The notes: generated by a model not told the origin, from the letters alone. Positions 7,120 through 16,846 are shown, counted from the first letter of the stretch. The stretch: DNA of 64,000 nt from JABDMH01 sp965222645 (GCA_965222645.1 OZ244968.1:5766001-5830000); one strand, 5' to 3'. A program made the numbers and translations.

Positions 7120-7451
7120 GCCTGTCTTGCTCTAAAATCTCTAAGAATAGCATCGACATTAAGAAGTAAAGCTTCCTTCTCTTTAGAAGGGAGCTTATTT
7201 ATTTCATTGAGTCTTTTAAGCATAGAAGGGTCTTTGAGAATATTGAGATCTTCCGACTCGCCAAGTAAAAAACCCACAGTAGTGTGTAAGTTCTCAGCCA
7301 GTCGCTTGACCACATCAACGGTAGGCTTGACTTCATCACGTTCGCACTTATCAATGATAGTATGATTAGTGCTGAGCAACCTTGCCAGTTCACTTTGAGA
7401 GATGCCTTTTGCTTCTCGTGCTTCCTGTGTGTTTCGGTCAAACCATGCCAT
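7107..7451 (-). CDS. XRE-family helix-turn-helix regulator, 5' end rebuilt by an IS21 terminus
   Basis: A 114-residue Cro/C1-type regulator. The HTH spans about residues 9-63: QEAREAKGISQSELARLLST, then CERDEVKPTVDVVKRLAENL. It is followed by a helical tail (LNEINKLPSKEKEALL). Such proteins bind operator DNA as dimers. The first eight residues, MAWFDRNT, are encoded by the terminal repeat of an IS21-type relic (7428-7451), so the insertion seems to have replaced the original start codon and a few N-terminal residues. No other in-frame ATG precedes the HTH. Whether it is still expressed is unknown. It is convergent with the immunity gene. Confidence 0.8.
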   Translation of the reverse strand: MAWFDRNTQEAREAKGISQSELARLLSTNHTIIDKCERDEVKPTVDVVKRLAENLHTTVGFLLGESEDLNILKDPSMLKRLNEINKLPSKEKEALLLNVDAILRDFRARQAYAS

Positions 7452-7474
7452 TTGTTTCGGTCAAAGTATGCCAC
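7426..7474 (-). repeat. IS21-family terminal repeats
   Basis: Two direct copies of a 22-23 base unit, TGTTTCGGTCAAA followed by CATGCCA or TATGCCA, start at 7430 and 7453 (23-base period). They lie just downstream of the istB stop. IS21-family elements characteristically carry such multiple end repeats, and the outer edge begins TGTG, fitting the family terminus. The outer copy provides the start codon of the XRE gene. Confidence 0.65.
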
Positions 7475-7504
7475 TTAGGGAGGTTGGCATGAAGCTAATA
7501 AAAA

Positions 7505-7621
7505 TTAGATTTCGTTAATGTCAAATAAGTTTTTTCTATAGGACTCTCCGTTGAGATTTATCCTATAGGTGGAGTGAACTAATCTATCCAGGATGCCATC
7601 TGCAATGGTAGCTTCACCGTA
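7505..7621 (-). pseudogene. istB: IstB (IS21 helper ATPase), C-terminal remnant
   Basis: On the minus strand the frame GEATIADGILDRLVHSTYRI followed by NLNGESYRKN ends at TAA 7505-7507. This is the conserved IstB C-terminus (xATLADAILDRLVH...IxLxGESxRK). IstB is the AAA+ helper of IS21 transposition. Only about 38 codons survive; the rest is replaced at 7619 by a mini-IS66. istA is absent. It confirms that the repeats at 7426-7474 are an IS21 right end. Confidence 0.75.
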
Positions 7622-7790
7622 AGCGTCTAGTGGTCAATTCACAAAAGTCTTCCTTGCTTATCTGCCCCTCCAACACACCTTTTATTAATGGGAATACATC
7701 TTCTTTTTTCTGTCTGGCCATCTTTGCACTTTTCCACAAAGATTAACAATGATATCCAGGCAGACAATACGCTCATCACTAGACGCTTAC
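7619..7790. mobile_element. 172-bp mini-IS66 (MITE-like) with perfect 14-bp ends
   Basis: Both ends carry GTAAGCGTCTAGTG as a perfect inverted repeat (7619-7632 and, inverted, 7777-7790). Bases 7631-7790 match 975-1134 of the IS66 copy over 160 bases with three substitutions and no gaps, covering the leader and the first codons of tnpA. Two left ends facing each other with almost no interior is the form of a non-autonomous derivative. The eight bases outside (GCTTCACC and TCTGCAAA) do not match, so there is no surviving target duplication. The left end also coincides with istB coding sequence, so part of that match could be fortuitous. Confidence 0.6.
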
Positions 7791-8117
7791 TCTGCAAAGA
7801 GTAAAACTTGATCTGTATCTGTGGGGATAAATCGTTCTGATCTACTATCAGTAATGCCTTAATCAGTACATACATATTACAAATGGCATGATATTTGCGA
7901 ATTCATAATCTGTAATAACAATGATCCCGTAAATGAAATGGCCCTATTCTCTTCCATCTACCGCAAGGAGTTTCCTTTCCTTCATTCATACACACAATTG
8001 TACTCCGTTCTGTCGATCCGGTTCGGATAATATAAGAAGACCAAAAGTCCAAGCAAACAGCAGCTTGAATATCCCGGCATTTCAAATTGTAGATTCTAAC
8101 AAGTTCCTCAACGACAC
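7791..8117. other. Intergenic, nothing recognised
   Basis: There is no convincing gene, repeat or RNA. Open frames on either strand are short and lack family motifs. It must contain the promoter of the large secreted-protein gene at 8118, but I cannot place it with confidence. Confidence 0.5.
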
Positions 8118-11100
8118 ATGCAAATGAGAGAATTACTGACAACAATAATCATATCTGCATTGTGCCTCATGACGGCGGCGGCACAAGTTAGTATATCAAG
8201 CATGCAGGGAACACAGATCGAACCTGACATAAATGGTGATGTTGATCTTTGTGTCGGTGAAATGGAGCTGGTTTTTGAGAAGGAACTAGGCCCATATCAG
8301 TTGTTAATTACGAGCCCGAATAATCCGGATTTTTCGCTCGAACGTGAAATTGTAATTTCTGGTGACCTGGACTTCCATGTGGAGTCCCTTTCGCAATTAT
8401 GTCTTGGTACATATGAAATAAGTGTTGTCGATAAATTGGGATGTGTCACTATGCTCACCAGCATTGTGGAAGATTGCTTTGATGCTGGCTTTACAGATTT
8501 TGAGGCCAGCGTTGCTATTACTTATGCGACTGACCAAACTGATGGCAGTTTTCAGCTCATTGTCGATCCTCCAGGACAGTATACCAATAAATGGTATCGG
8601 AATTGGGGTGACCTGGGTATAATTGCAACAAATGCGGAGGTAGTGTCGGGCGTCCAAGGCGGCAGAGAAGTAGTTGTTGAAATCTCAAATGGATGTCTGA
8701 CAAAGAGATACACTTTCAAAATGGAACAGTGTAAGGTACCTGAAACTTTTATTGAAGTCGATGCTGTAGTCACTCCATCAATAGGTAGTCGAAACAATGG
8801 CAGGATTCAGATTTCACTAGAAAATCATAGGATCTCTCAAATAAATTGGAGTAGTGGTCAGACAACTTCAATTATTGAAAACTTGGCACCTGGTTACTAC
8901 TGCTTTGAGGGTAAGACACAGGAGAATTCGTGCTTTTCAGGATGTTATACAATTGAGAGTTCCGAGTGGGCAATTGCTACAGTGGAGGGATCCTGCGAAG
9001 GAATGAGTAATGGAAGCATCGTATTTGAATATCAGATAAATTCTGGCAAGGAAATTAGTGTATTTCTTAATGGTCTTCCTTACTCCTTACCAAATGTTAC
9101 TGCTGGTGGTGAAAATGTAAGTATTCCTATCGTCATCGAAAATTTGGAAGGGCCGAGAATATACAGCGTGACGGTCGTGGTTGATGGAAATACCAAAACT
9201 TTCGAGATCTTTGTCCCTGTTGTAGACTTGGAAAAAACATTTACTGGATTGTCTCAAGACAATACCGAAGAGGAAATAATTCTAGGTCACGGAATTCCAA
9301 CTTGTGAGTATGATCTGTTATGCAAGGATGAAATTATATTTACAGGTTTGAAAGAGACAAGTTCATTCGCTATCGGTGGTGGCGATTCTAAGGGCCTGAC
9401 TTGTAGGCATGTGGTGAAGTGCGGTAACATGGAATATGAGGTAGATGTGCCATATATTAAACGAATGCCCAAGTGGAGATACACACAGTTGTTGGATGCC
9501 TTGGTTGCTTCCCAATCAATAACATTTGAATATAGAAAAATTCTAGAAAGAAGAGTTAATGACAGACCTGATTGTGCCCTTCTGAGAGTCTGTCCTGCGG
9601 ATTTTGAGGTACATGAGCTAAACTTTATTCCGCCCCAAGGTGATCTACTTTTTGCATATCCCATAAAGGATGGAAAATGTATCCGTTATAAGTGCGAGGG
9701 AATGATCTTCAATAGAAAATTTTGTAGTGAAAACCTTTCGGAAATACTCCCTGAAATTGACCAACCAATCGATTTTCGATGTGCCACGTTTCGCCTACCA
9801 GCTGTTGAACTGCAGGAAAACCTACTTGTCTTGCAGAATAACATGTCTTCCTTTAAAGGCAGTAGGTTAGAGCATTTATTAGTAAATGAACAGTTTCAAC
9901 CTTGTGATTGGATCAAGTTTTGTGCATGTAATTTTGAGCACTATGATGTCGAATTAAATTTATATTGCGGTGAACAAATATTCTATGGCGGCGATGTTAC
10001 ACCAGCCATATCATGCAGTGAAATTTTTTCTAGCCAGAGTGGTAGGACATACATTTGCAAAAATCCGCTTCTAGATGTTCTTGACAATGGACAGCTTGTT
10101 CAAGGGGGGTTTGATTTTCAACTAGTGATGTCTGTTGAAAGGTTTCGTGATCAGGTAATCAAAGTCATGAGAGACCGCTGTGACCGTACGAATGCTAATC
10201 AGAACCAATTGGTGGCAGGAGAAAACGACAATGTGAATAGCACATTGGTGACGCATGAGACAGGCTATTCTTCTGTCATGAAGTACATCACTGGTAGCAA
10301 TGAAAATGAGATTCTGGATCGATTTGCATTTGAATATCTCCTTGATCGAGAAGAAAGTTATCTTGCACCCTTTGGTATCGTTTCGAGTGAAGACCAAAGA
10401 GTAGGTCTCACTCTTAATTGGGATCAGCCTACTTTGAAAAAGTTTGATATTGATCAAGTTGATGCTTTTACATTTAATTATCAAAGCGAGCGAGAAAACC
10501 ATAGTGAGTTCTCAGTAATGAAGGTTAGTGAGTTTGAATATCTCCTAACATTCAGTGAAAATCTTTTACTTGATAAATGGAGATGGGTATCCACAGATCA
10601 TATCAACATTGATTATAGCTCTATACAGGATTCCTTCTACATGATCGGAGGGCAGGTCACCGGAGTTTTGACAGTCGATGGGACACCATTCTATGAAAGC
10701 ATTGACACATCCCAGTTTTTTGCTTTGATTTCAACTCGAGGTGAAATACTTGACTTTAGCACAATCTCGGGAATAAAAATGAGAGGTTCGATTTCTGGGG
10801 GTGATGTTCCCAATTCGGGATTATTTCTAACATCTCCAAGCAAGCCTGAAATCATTGTGAACGGAATTAATTATGAGGTTTCCCCAGGTGACTATTTACT
10901 TTTTAATATAGGAGATAAAAACCTGAGTAATTTCAGTGCTATTGCAATCGGGCAGGGTCTTGAGCCGCTTGCTCTGGCAAGTGATCCCACAGGAAATATA
11001 GCCATAGCACTTTACGGAAACGGGAATTTCGAAGGCCAAGAGCTAATTGCTGGTCTTCATGTTGTTAGTTTAAAGGAAGAAAATTCTTTCCATGTCATTA

Positions 11101-12161
11101 CATCTCTGGAAGGGTTGAACATTGAGACTACCAGATTTGACATGGAGTTTGAGACACAATTTAATGATTATTCTCAACCTAGAATTCTCCTGGGAGCTAC
11201 TTTCTCGAATGAATTTATTTCAGATACAATTAATGTAACATCAAAAGGTGGTTCTGATGTCTTAATTATGGAGCTCGATTTGAAAGGAGATCTGCTAAAT
11301 TATTGGAACTATGGGACTGAGTTGGATGAGACCGTCGGTCATATTTGTGGCACTAGATCGTATGATGGATCTTCACGTTATATTTTCTTCGGAGGCGAAT
11401 TTTCATCAGAGATTTATCAAAGGCAACTCGGCGATATAACGTTTATAAATACATCACTTGGAGCACAGAAAGCTTATGTCAGCTATATCATGGAGGACGT
11501 CGTAATTCCAGAAGTAGCGGTGAATCTTCGAGCATTTTTGGAGGGCCCGTTTTTCTACTCTTATCCAGACTCCCTCATGTTTGCAGGGGTCATTGATTAC
11601 TTTCCTGTGACTTCTCCCTATTTTGACAGTCTAGTCTGTGACCCCTCTAGTTTCACCATTTGGGGTGACGACGGCGTAGTCGATTGGGTCTATGTTGAAT
11701 TGAGGAGTAAGAATAATTACGACTATGTTGTTGCGGCTACCTCAGCAATTTTACAAAGAGATGGAGATATCGTGGATATTGATGGAATATCTCCTCTGGC
11801 TATACAGGTTCTTGAAGGAGAATATTACGTCACCGTGAGACATCGTAATCATATTCCGATATCATCGGCGAGTCCGATCTCTTTTGCTGGTGGCATTAAT
11901 TTCGATTTCTCAGCCAGTGATTCCGCATCATATGGTAATAATGGATCTATTATTGTCAAGGGGAGGTCTTCTATGTGGGCTGGAGATCTCAATGGAGATG
12001 GTGTGATAAATGCGTTGGATCGAGCAATAGCTCAAGATAATCTATTTAGTGACTTCGGATACCATAATTGCGACACCAATTTAGATGGTGTCTGTAGTAG
12101 TGAGGAACAATTTTTTACTTGGAAAAACCGAAATGCTCTGGTAAGAACACCTAATCGATAA
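8118..12161 (+). CDS. Large secreted multidomain protein with C-terminal dockerin-like calcium loops
   Basis: 1347 residues. It starts with a Sec signal peptide (MRELLTTIIISALCLMTAAA from a second ATG at 8124; the first ATG is 8118). Residues about 20-420 are beta-rich, with SprB/PKD-like segments (NGRIQISLENH; CEGMSNGSIVFEY). About 420-700 has repeated paired cysteines (PTCEYDLLCKDEI, DWIKFCACNFEHY). About 760-1150 resembles beta-propeller-like repeats (GGSDVLIMELDLKGDLLNYW). The C-terminus has the VVDWVYVELRSKN domain and a dockerin-like pair of calcium loops (GDLNGDGVINALD; DTNLDGVCSSEE). It has no YPNP sorting domain of its own. The next gene, 3 bases later, does. Function unknown; probably surface or extracellular. 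Confidence 0.8.
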   Translation: MQMRELLTTIIISALCLMTAAAQVSISSMQGTQIEPDINGDVDLCVGEMELVFEKELGPYQLLITSPNNPDFSLEREIVISGDLDFHVESLSQLCLGTYEISVVDKLGCVTMLTSIVEDCFDAGFTDFEASVAITYATDQTDGSFQLIVDPPGQYTNKWYRNWGDLGIIATNAEVVSGVQGGREVVVEISNGCLTKRYTFKMEQCKVPETFIEVDAVVTPSIGSRNNGRIQISLENHRISQINWSSGQTTSIIENLAPGYYCFEGKTQENSCFSGCYTIESSEWAIATVEGSCEGMSNGSIVFEYQINSGKEISVFLNGLPYSLPNVTAGGENVSIPIVIENLEGPRIYSVTVVVDGNTKTFEIFVPVVDLEKTFTGLSQDNTEEEIILGHGIPTCEYDLLCKDEIIFTGLKETSSFAIGGGDSKGLTCRHVVKCGNMEYEVDVPYIKRMPKWRYTQLLDALVASQSITFEYRKILERRVNDRPDCALLRVCPADFEVHELNFIPPQGDLLFAYPIKDGKCIRYKCEGMIFNRKFCSENLSEILPEIDQPIDFRCATFRLPAVELQENLLVLQNNMSSFKGSRLEHLLVNEQFQPCDWIKFCACNFEHYDVELNLYCGEQIFYGGDVTPAISCSEIFSSQSGRTYICKNPLLDVLDNGQLVQGGFDFQLVMSVERFRDQVIKVMRDRCDRTNANQNQLVAGENDNVNSTLVTHETGYSSVMKYITGSNENEILDRFAFEYLLDREESYLAPFGIVSSEDQRVGLTLNWDQPTLKKFDIDQVDAFTFNYQSERENHSEFSVMKVSEFEYLLTFSENLLLDKWRWVSTDHINIDYSSIQDSFYMIGGQVTGVLTVDGTPFYESIDTSQFFALISTRGEILDFSTISGIKMRGSISGGDVPNSGLFLTSPSKPEIIVNGINYEVSPGDYLLFNIGDKNLSNFSAIAIGQGLEPLALASDPTGNIAIALYGNGNFEGQELIAGLHVVSLKEENSFHVITSLEGLNIETTRFDMEFETQFNDYSQPRILLGATFSNEFISDTINVTSKGGSDVLIMELDLKGDLLNYWNYGTELDETVGHICGTRSYDGSSRYIFFGGEFSSEIYQRQLGDITFINTSLGAQKAYVSYIMEDVVIPEVAVNLRAFLEGPFFYSYPDSLMFAGVIDYFPVTSPYFDSLVCDPSSFTIWGDDGVVDWVYVELRSKNNYDYVVAATSAILQRDGDIVDIDGISPLAIQVLEGEYYVTVRHRNHIPISSASPISFAGGINFDFSASDSASYGNNGSIIVKGRSSMWAGDLNGDGVINALDRAIAQDNLFSDFGYHNCDTNLDGVCSSEEQFFTWKNRNALVRTPNR

Positions 12162-12164
12162 AAA

Positions 12165-13259
12165 ATGAAAAATATTTTTATTGTCTTATTATGTTTTTTC
12201 TTAACACCTCCATTGCGTGGGCAAAACAATGTCCATCTGTCAGTTGTAAATCAATCAATTGAGGGCAATGAATTCTATTTTGATATAATCATTAATGGCC
12301 TTGAGGGTGATTCTGATTTTATTTTTTTAAGCCACAGTGACTTTGTCTTAGATTTCAACGAGGGACTTTTTAATAACCCTGTTTTTTCAAAAGTAACATC
12401 GGTAGAATCTCATGGTTTTTGTAATTTACTGCCTAGAGATCGCTCTGTCGTGTTTGACTCTTTGACTAAGATCGAATACTACGATGCAACTTCCACAGCA
12501 ATCAAAGATGGATATCTTATTGCTAATCTAAATACAACTGGAGATCATTATCCTGGTCCGATAGAAAAAGCAGCCTATATTTCGTATAAGCCATCAGGTC
12601 ATCGCTTTGGTAGATTTAAGGTCTCGGGCCTTTCCACAGCAACGGGGTCAATGGAATTAGTTTGGAATAATAGCAGTACAGGCCTTCGCACTATAGTCCT
12701 TGGCAGGGGTGAATCACTTCCCTGGCATCATCAGGAGGCTGAAATTGCGTTTAGCAATCCTCCTAGTTTCAACTTCGGGAGCGCCACCGTATTTTTTTCG
12801 GGACAAAAAATGGGTAATCTTACAACCCGTTTACATGTGGCCAGCGCTCCTGCAAATTTCGAGATTGAAAGAAGAGCTGGTGATGACGGCTGGAATACGT
12901 TGATAAGCCAAAGAGGTGAAGAGCAAATCGTATCGCAGGAATTTGATGACTTAAGTCCCATTATGGGAATGAATACTTACAGACTTCACTACCAGGATCA
13001 TACAGGCAGATCTCTGTACTCAGATCCAATCCTGATAGATTTTAGAGCAGAGGATCTGAAAATATATCCAAACCCTGCCTCCGAAGAACTATTTACATCT
13101 GCTGCTACAGGTGAACCCTACAAGATTTATGATCGCATCGGGAAAATGATACTGGATGGCAATCTTGACACCAACATCATCAATATAAGATCTCTACCTC
13201 CAGGTATTTACATACTGATTGTACATGGGACGCAGAGCTTTAAGTTTGCAAAAAACTAA
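12165..13259 (+). CDS. Secreted protein with type IX secretion C-terminal domain
   Basis: 364 residues with a signal peptide (MKNIFIVLLCFFLTPPLRGQ). The body (about 25-190) has the beta-rich HLSVVNQSIEGNEFYFDIII pattern seen in Bacteroidota surface proteins. Residues about 215-290 are a fibronectin-like stretch (ANFEIERRAGDDGWNTL, then MNTYRLHYQDHTGRSLYSDP). The last 65 residues are a type A T9SS sorting domain (LKIYPNPASEELF ... GKMILDG ... LPPGIYILIV). It starts 3 bases after the preceding stop, so the two are probably one operon and may work together on the cell surface. No enzymatic motif is seen. Confidence 0.8.
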   Translation: MKNIFIVLLCFFLTPPLRGQNNVHLSVVNQSIEGNEFYFDIIINGLEGDSDFIFLSHSDFVLDFNEGLFNNPVFSKVTSVESHGFCNLLPRDRSVVFDSLTKIEYYDATSTAIKDGYLIANLNTTGDHYPGPIEKAAYISYKPSGHRFGRFKVSGLSTATGSMELVWNNSSTGLRTIVLGRGESLPWHHQEAEIAFSNPPSFNFGSATVFFSGQKMGNLTTRLHVASAPANFEIERRAGDDGWNTLISQRGEEQIVSQEFDDLSPIMGMNTYRLHYQDHTGRSLYSDPILIDFRAEDLKIYPNPASEELFTSAATGEPYKIYDRIGKMILDGNLDTNIINIRSLPPGIYILIVHGTQSFKFAKN

Positions 13260-13987
13260 ATTTGTATTTGGCTAGCAATGATGATTTAGTATTTTGTTCT
13301 TCTTTTATTTACTTCTCAGGTCTGTTTCGCGAAACCCCAGAATAACAATCAGTAGCAAACAACCTAATGAATCATACATCTGCATTATTCCATTTTCATA
13401 AAAAAGCTAACAGAGACAAGTCTTCCAGGCCATAAAATGAAGCTGGTTTACGCGACCTGATAAGCTGCCATGAAATTATCAATTCTTCTTTTGGATGTAA
13501 GGGTAAGGTAAATACATGTAGATAATCCATTTTCCTCTAAGAATTGTCGCAGCATTTTCGCTGCAAACTGCGACGATTTTCATTTTTAATTCTAATCCTC
13601 TTCTCAATAGATTTACTTGTTGAAAATACTTTGTAGTGTGGATCTCATACCCCTGACATGATCCTGCCAAGTCAGTCTAAGAAAGTCGGGCTCATCAATC
13701 ATAAGACCTTTGCTGCATTAAGAAGTCACTCAATGGGATTCCTGTCCGAATTTCTATGATTTTTGACCCAAGATCAGGTTTTATACCCACGGCAGGAGGT
13801 GACCAAACGCTTACTCTTGACCTATGTTAAGTCTCTATGGGACAATGATCTTCAATGATATCATCTAAATCTGTGGAAATCGGGTTCCGAGATAAATCAC
13901 GCTATTCGATGCGATCAGTCACCTCTAATGTCAAAAACAGGTAAATTTGCAATCTATTAGGAACACTATCATTTCACCATAACCGAT
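13260..13987. other. Long intergenic region with an IS66-like end signature
   Basis: No gene is supported; the short frames have no family motifs. CGCTTAC at 13808-13814 continues inward on the minus strand as GTAAGCGTTTGGTCACC, close to the IS66 right end at 2968 (GTAAGCGTTCGGTGAAA). This suggests a decayed IS66-type relic to the left, but I find no recognisable transposase codons. The rest shows nothing. Confidence 0.35.
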
Positions 13988-14710
13988 ATGAAATCAGTAA
14001 TCACAAGATCCATACATCGAAGATCCTTTCTGGCTGCTGCCATAGGGGTGATTCCCATGCTGAAGCCTATTGCATTATTTGGCAGATCAAAAGCATTAGC
14101 CCGCCCACAGGTACTTATATTGGGGGACTCGATATCTATAGGCTATACTCCGTTTGTCAGAGAGATCTTACAAGATATTGCCGATGTTCACCGGCCAATG
14201 TTGGAAAACGGAAAACCGGAAAATTGTGCCGGAACGACCAAAGGTCTCACCGAAATCGAACGATGGATTGGAAGTGCAAAATGGGATGTAATTCATTTTA
14301 ATTTCGGACTGCATGATATAAAGCACGTCGATCCGGTCACTGGAAAAAACAGCCTAAACCCCAAAGATCCTCAACAGGCGAAAAAGAAAAAATACCGGAA
14401 AAATCTGGATAAAATCACCCAAAAATTAAAAACTACTCAGGCACATTTGATTTTTGCCACGACAACTCCTTATCCAAATCCTGTCGATGGGCCCTTGAGA
14501 CAACCCGGTATGCCCAAAAGATATAATGGTGAAGCAATGAAAGTGATGAAAAAACACGAAGTGCAGATAAATGATCTCTATGCATTTGTAAAACCTAAAA
14601 TGGAAGAATTAATGCGACCTCGAAATGTTCATTTTACCGAAGAGGGGTCAAAGGCTCTGGCCGATGAAGTGGCTGGTGTAATTAAGCAAATCGTACTGAG
14701 AAATCCCTGA
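13988..14710 (+). CDS. SGNH/GDSL-family hydrolase, exported
   Basis: 240 residues with a twin-arginine-like signal (HRRSFLAAAIGVIPML). The GDS block LILGDSISIGY at about 43-53 holds the nucleophile serine; FNFGLHDIKH (about 97-106) fits the block with the conserved Asn; NVHFTEEG near the C-terminus supplies the catalytic His. SGNH hydrolases are esterases that often remove acetyl groups from polysaccharides. The following lyase-type gene begins 4 bases after its stop, which supports a carbohydrate role. Length is normal for the family. Exact substrate unknown. Confidence 0.85.
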   Translation: MKSVITRSIHRRSFLAAAIGVIPMLKPIALFGRSKALARPQVLILGDSISIGYTPFVREILQDIADVHRPMLENGKPENCAGTTKGLTEIERWIGSAKWDVIHFNFGLHDIKHVDPVTGKNSLNPKDPQQAKKKKYRKNLDKITQKLKTTQAHLIFATTTPYPNPVDGPLRQPGMPKRYNGEAMKVMKKHEVQINDLYAFVKPKMEELMRPRNVHFTEEGSKALADEVAGVIKQIVLRNP

Positions 14711-14713
14711 CCA

Positions 14714-16846
14714 GTGAATCTCCGTCTACTCATACTCCTGGCTTTTGCAGCCGTCTCCTGGTCGTGTAGCAAGGAACCCACTACAGATAATACCCCTATG
14801 GTAACTCCCAGAGAATCACACCATCCATTTCTTATTACTGTGAAAGAAGAATTTCCATCGCTCCGAAATAAGGCCAATTCTGAGCCGTGGAAGGCGATGA
14901 AAGAGGATGCCTTAAAGCGAGCATCCGGAAGCAGTGCCACACAACCGTACAAACTCCAGGATTATGTGGGAGCCCTGGCTCTTGCTTATATTTTGGACGA
15001 CGGGAATTCTGAGGTCCACGCCCAGAAGGTCAAAAAAGCTATTCTAGAGCAGTATGCAAAGCTCGATGTCGTGGACGGCCAGGGATGGGAAGGTGTAGTG
15101 CCCAATTTGGGATCATTCTACATGGCGATTCTCGCATTGGATGTTGTCTACGATGCCTTATCTGATGAGGAGATTGAGAAGTGCGAAGAGGTGATTTCAG
15201 ACCAGATATTCAAAATCAGCAGGCAGGGTTCGTGGCAGGATGTACGGTCGGGCACACATGGTACATGGGATATTTACAAAGGTGACCGGAAAACTCCCGA
15301 TGATGAGTATTACCAGGGAATCATGAATCAGATCACCGAGGATGGAGTAAGTCCTGTTACAATCCATTACGCCTGGGAGAGAGTGGGAGGCGGCGACAGC
15401 CGGCTTTCCAAATCCGGCTACATGGATGTCCTCGAGTACACGGGGATAGACAAGCGATATTATGAAAATGAGCGGTTGCAAAAATTTCAACGCTGGCTTT
15501 TTGGATCCAGCGTAAATTGTTCGCGGGAGATGGCAATCATCGGCGATATGCTGCCTACCCAAAATGTGCATAATGATATGTTGCATCGACGTGTAGTCAA
15601 TTTTGATCAGGAGGCAGCAGGTTATGCCGCGTGGTTTCATGAGAGAGTGGATGCAAAAGGTAACATCTTGACGTATGTCTTACCCAGGGTCGCACTGCCG
15701 GACCCTGTAGAACCAGGCAGTCAACTGTACCATGACGGAGGAGCCTTTTTCAGAGAGAAGGGAAGGGGAGATGATGGCTTACACATGGTACTATATAATA
15801 TCAAGGCACGGGAAGAATGGCACACCCATGAAGAGGTCAATGGCCTTGCTTTTTCAGGATATGGTAACCGCCTTTTGGTCAATGGTGGGAGGCTAGGGGC
15901 TCCGGTACGGGCAGCTGCCTTAAATAATACGCTCACAATAAATAAGGATGTGCATGATGCACGGACAGGTGAAGGGATCGTAGAAGGATTTACAACGGAG
16001 TGGCTGGATTATGCCAGTGGATCAGCTGGTCGGGCATTGACCAGTAAGGACCATTTTCGAAATATTCTCCTCATACACAGCAGTGACCAGACCCTGTCGT
16101 ACGGAATCTTGTTTGATGAAGTGGTTGGAGCTGTAGGTGACCAAATAGTTAATTACTTGCATCCCGCAAATCAATCATCGGTGCTAACCATCCTTGAAAA
16201 TGAGGAATACACAGCACCGATAGATCATTACGCCAAGGTTCCAGGGATCAATCTTTCGTTCTATTTTGCAACACCCCCAGAATCTGTTGCGACCGAAAAA
16301 GTGGCTTCTGCTGTTCCGGATCGGTATCCGGGTTATCCTGACCATTCTCGTCTTGGAGCACGATACATAGTCGGTGATGCTGGTATCAAGAATCTGGTGA
16401 CTGTGCTCGCCCCTTACAGCGACCTGTCTGCAAAACCCGGTATTTCACGGATTGCTGATGTCGACTGGTCAGGTTGCACGGTGCATCACAATGATCATGT
16501 GCGGGATATAGTATTGGAACTGAGCACTGCTGAAGAAGTCAATTATGAGGGCATCATTGTACAGGGTAAAGCACTGGCTTTGAGAATGGAGACAGAAAAA
16601 CCCGATTTCTATTTTGTGCGAATGGGAATGAAATTAGAATTTCTGAATGTTGGTTTCATTTCTTCTGATCCGGTATCGATATTTATGAAGGGAACGGAAG
16701 GAGCAATCATTTCCGATGGAGCTGAAATTACACTTATTGGTCCGGGAATATCGAATGCCGTTTTCGAACCGGCATTAACGATAATTGATTCCAGCCCGGA
16801 TCGCATTGTTGTCAGTTTGCCACCAGGCACAGTAAAACTATTATAG
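14714..16846 (+). CDS. Heparinase II/III-type polysaccharide lyase, lipoprotein
   Basis: 710 residues from a GTG start 4 bases after the SGNH gene. The N-terminus is a lipoprotein signal (LAFAAVSWSC, Cys18). Residues about 35-340 have the helical alpha/alpha-toroid pattern of uronate lyases (PFLITVKEEFPSLRNKA; LGSFYMAILALDVVYDAL). About 360-700 is beta-sandwich rich, with WHTHEEVNGLAFSGYGNRLL, matching the heparinase II/III signature position (HxHxDxxxF...YG...LLVDxG). It is likely anchored in the outer membrane and cleaves a uronic-acid polysaccharide. The exact PL family cannot be set by eye. Confidence 0.75.
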   Translation: MNLRLLILLAFAAVSWSCSKEPTTDNTPMVTPRESHHPFLITVKEEFPSLRNKANSEPWKAMKEDALKRASGSSATQPYKLQDYVGALALAYILDDGNSEVHAQKVKKAILEQYAKLDVVDGQGWEGVVPNLGSFYMAILALDVVYDALSDEEIEKCEEVISDQIFKISRQGSWQDVRSGTHGTWDIYKGDRKTPDDEYYQGIMNQITEDGVSPVTIHYAWERVGGGDSRLSKSGYMDVLEYTGIDKRYYENERLQKFQRWLFGSSVNCSREMAIIGDMLPTQNVHNDMLHRRVVNFDQEAAGYAAWFHERVDAKGNILTYVLPRVALPDPVEPGSQLYHDGGAFFREKGRGDDGLHMVLYNIKAREEWHTHEEVNGLAFSGYGNRLLVNGGRLGAPVRAAALNNTLTINKDVHDARTGEGIVEGFTTEWLDYASGSAGRALTSKDHFRNILLIHSSDQTLSYGILFDEVVGAVGDQIVNYLHPANQSSVLTILENEEYTAPIDHYAKVPGINLSFYFATPPESVATEKVASAVPDRYPGYPDHSRLGARYIVGDAGIKNLVTVLAPYSDLSAKPGISRIADVDWSGCTVHHNDHVRDIVLELSTAEEVNYEGIIVQGKALALRMETEKPDFYFVRMGMKLEFLNVGFISSDPVSIFMKGTEGAIISDGAEITLIGPGISNAVFEPALTIIDSSPDRIVVSLPPGTVKLL

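Noticed and set aside
13479..13670. A 63-residue minus-strand frame
   Set aside because: It has no signal, motif or neighbour support.
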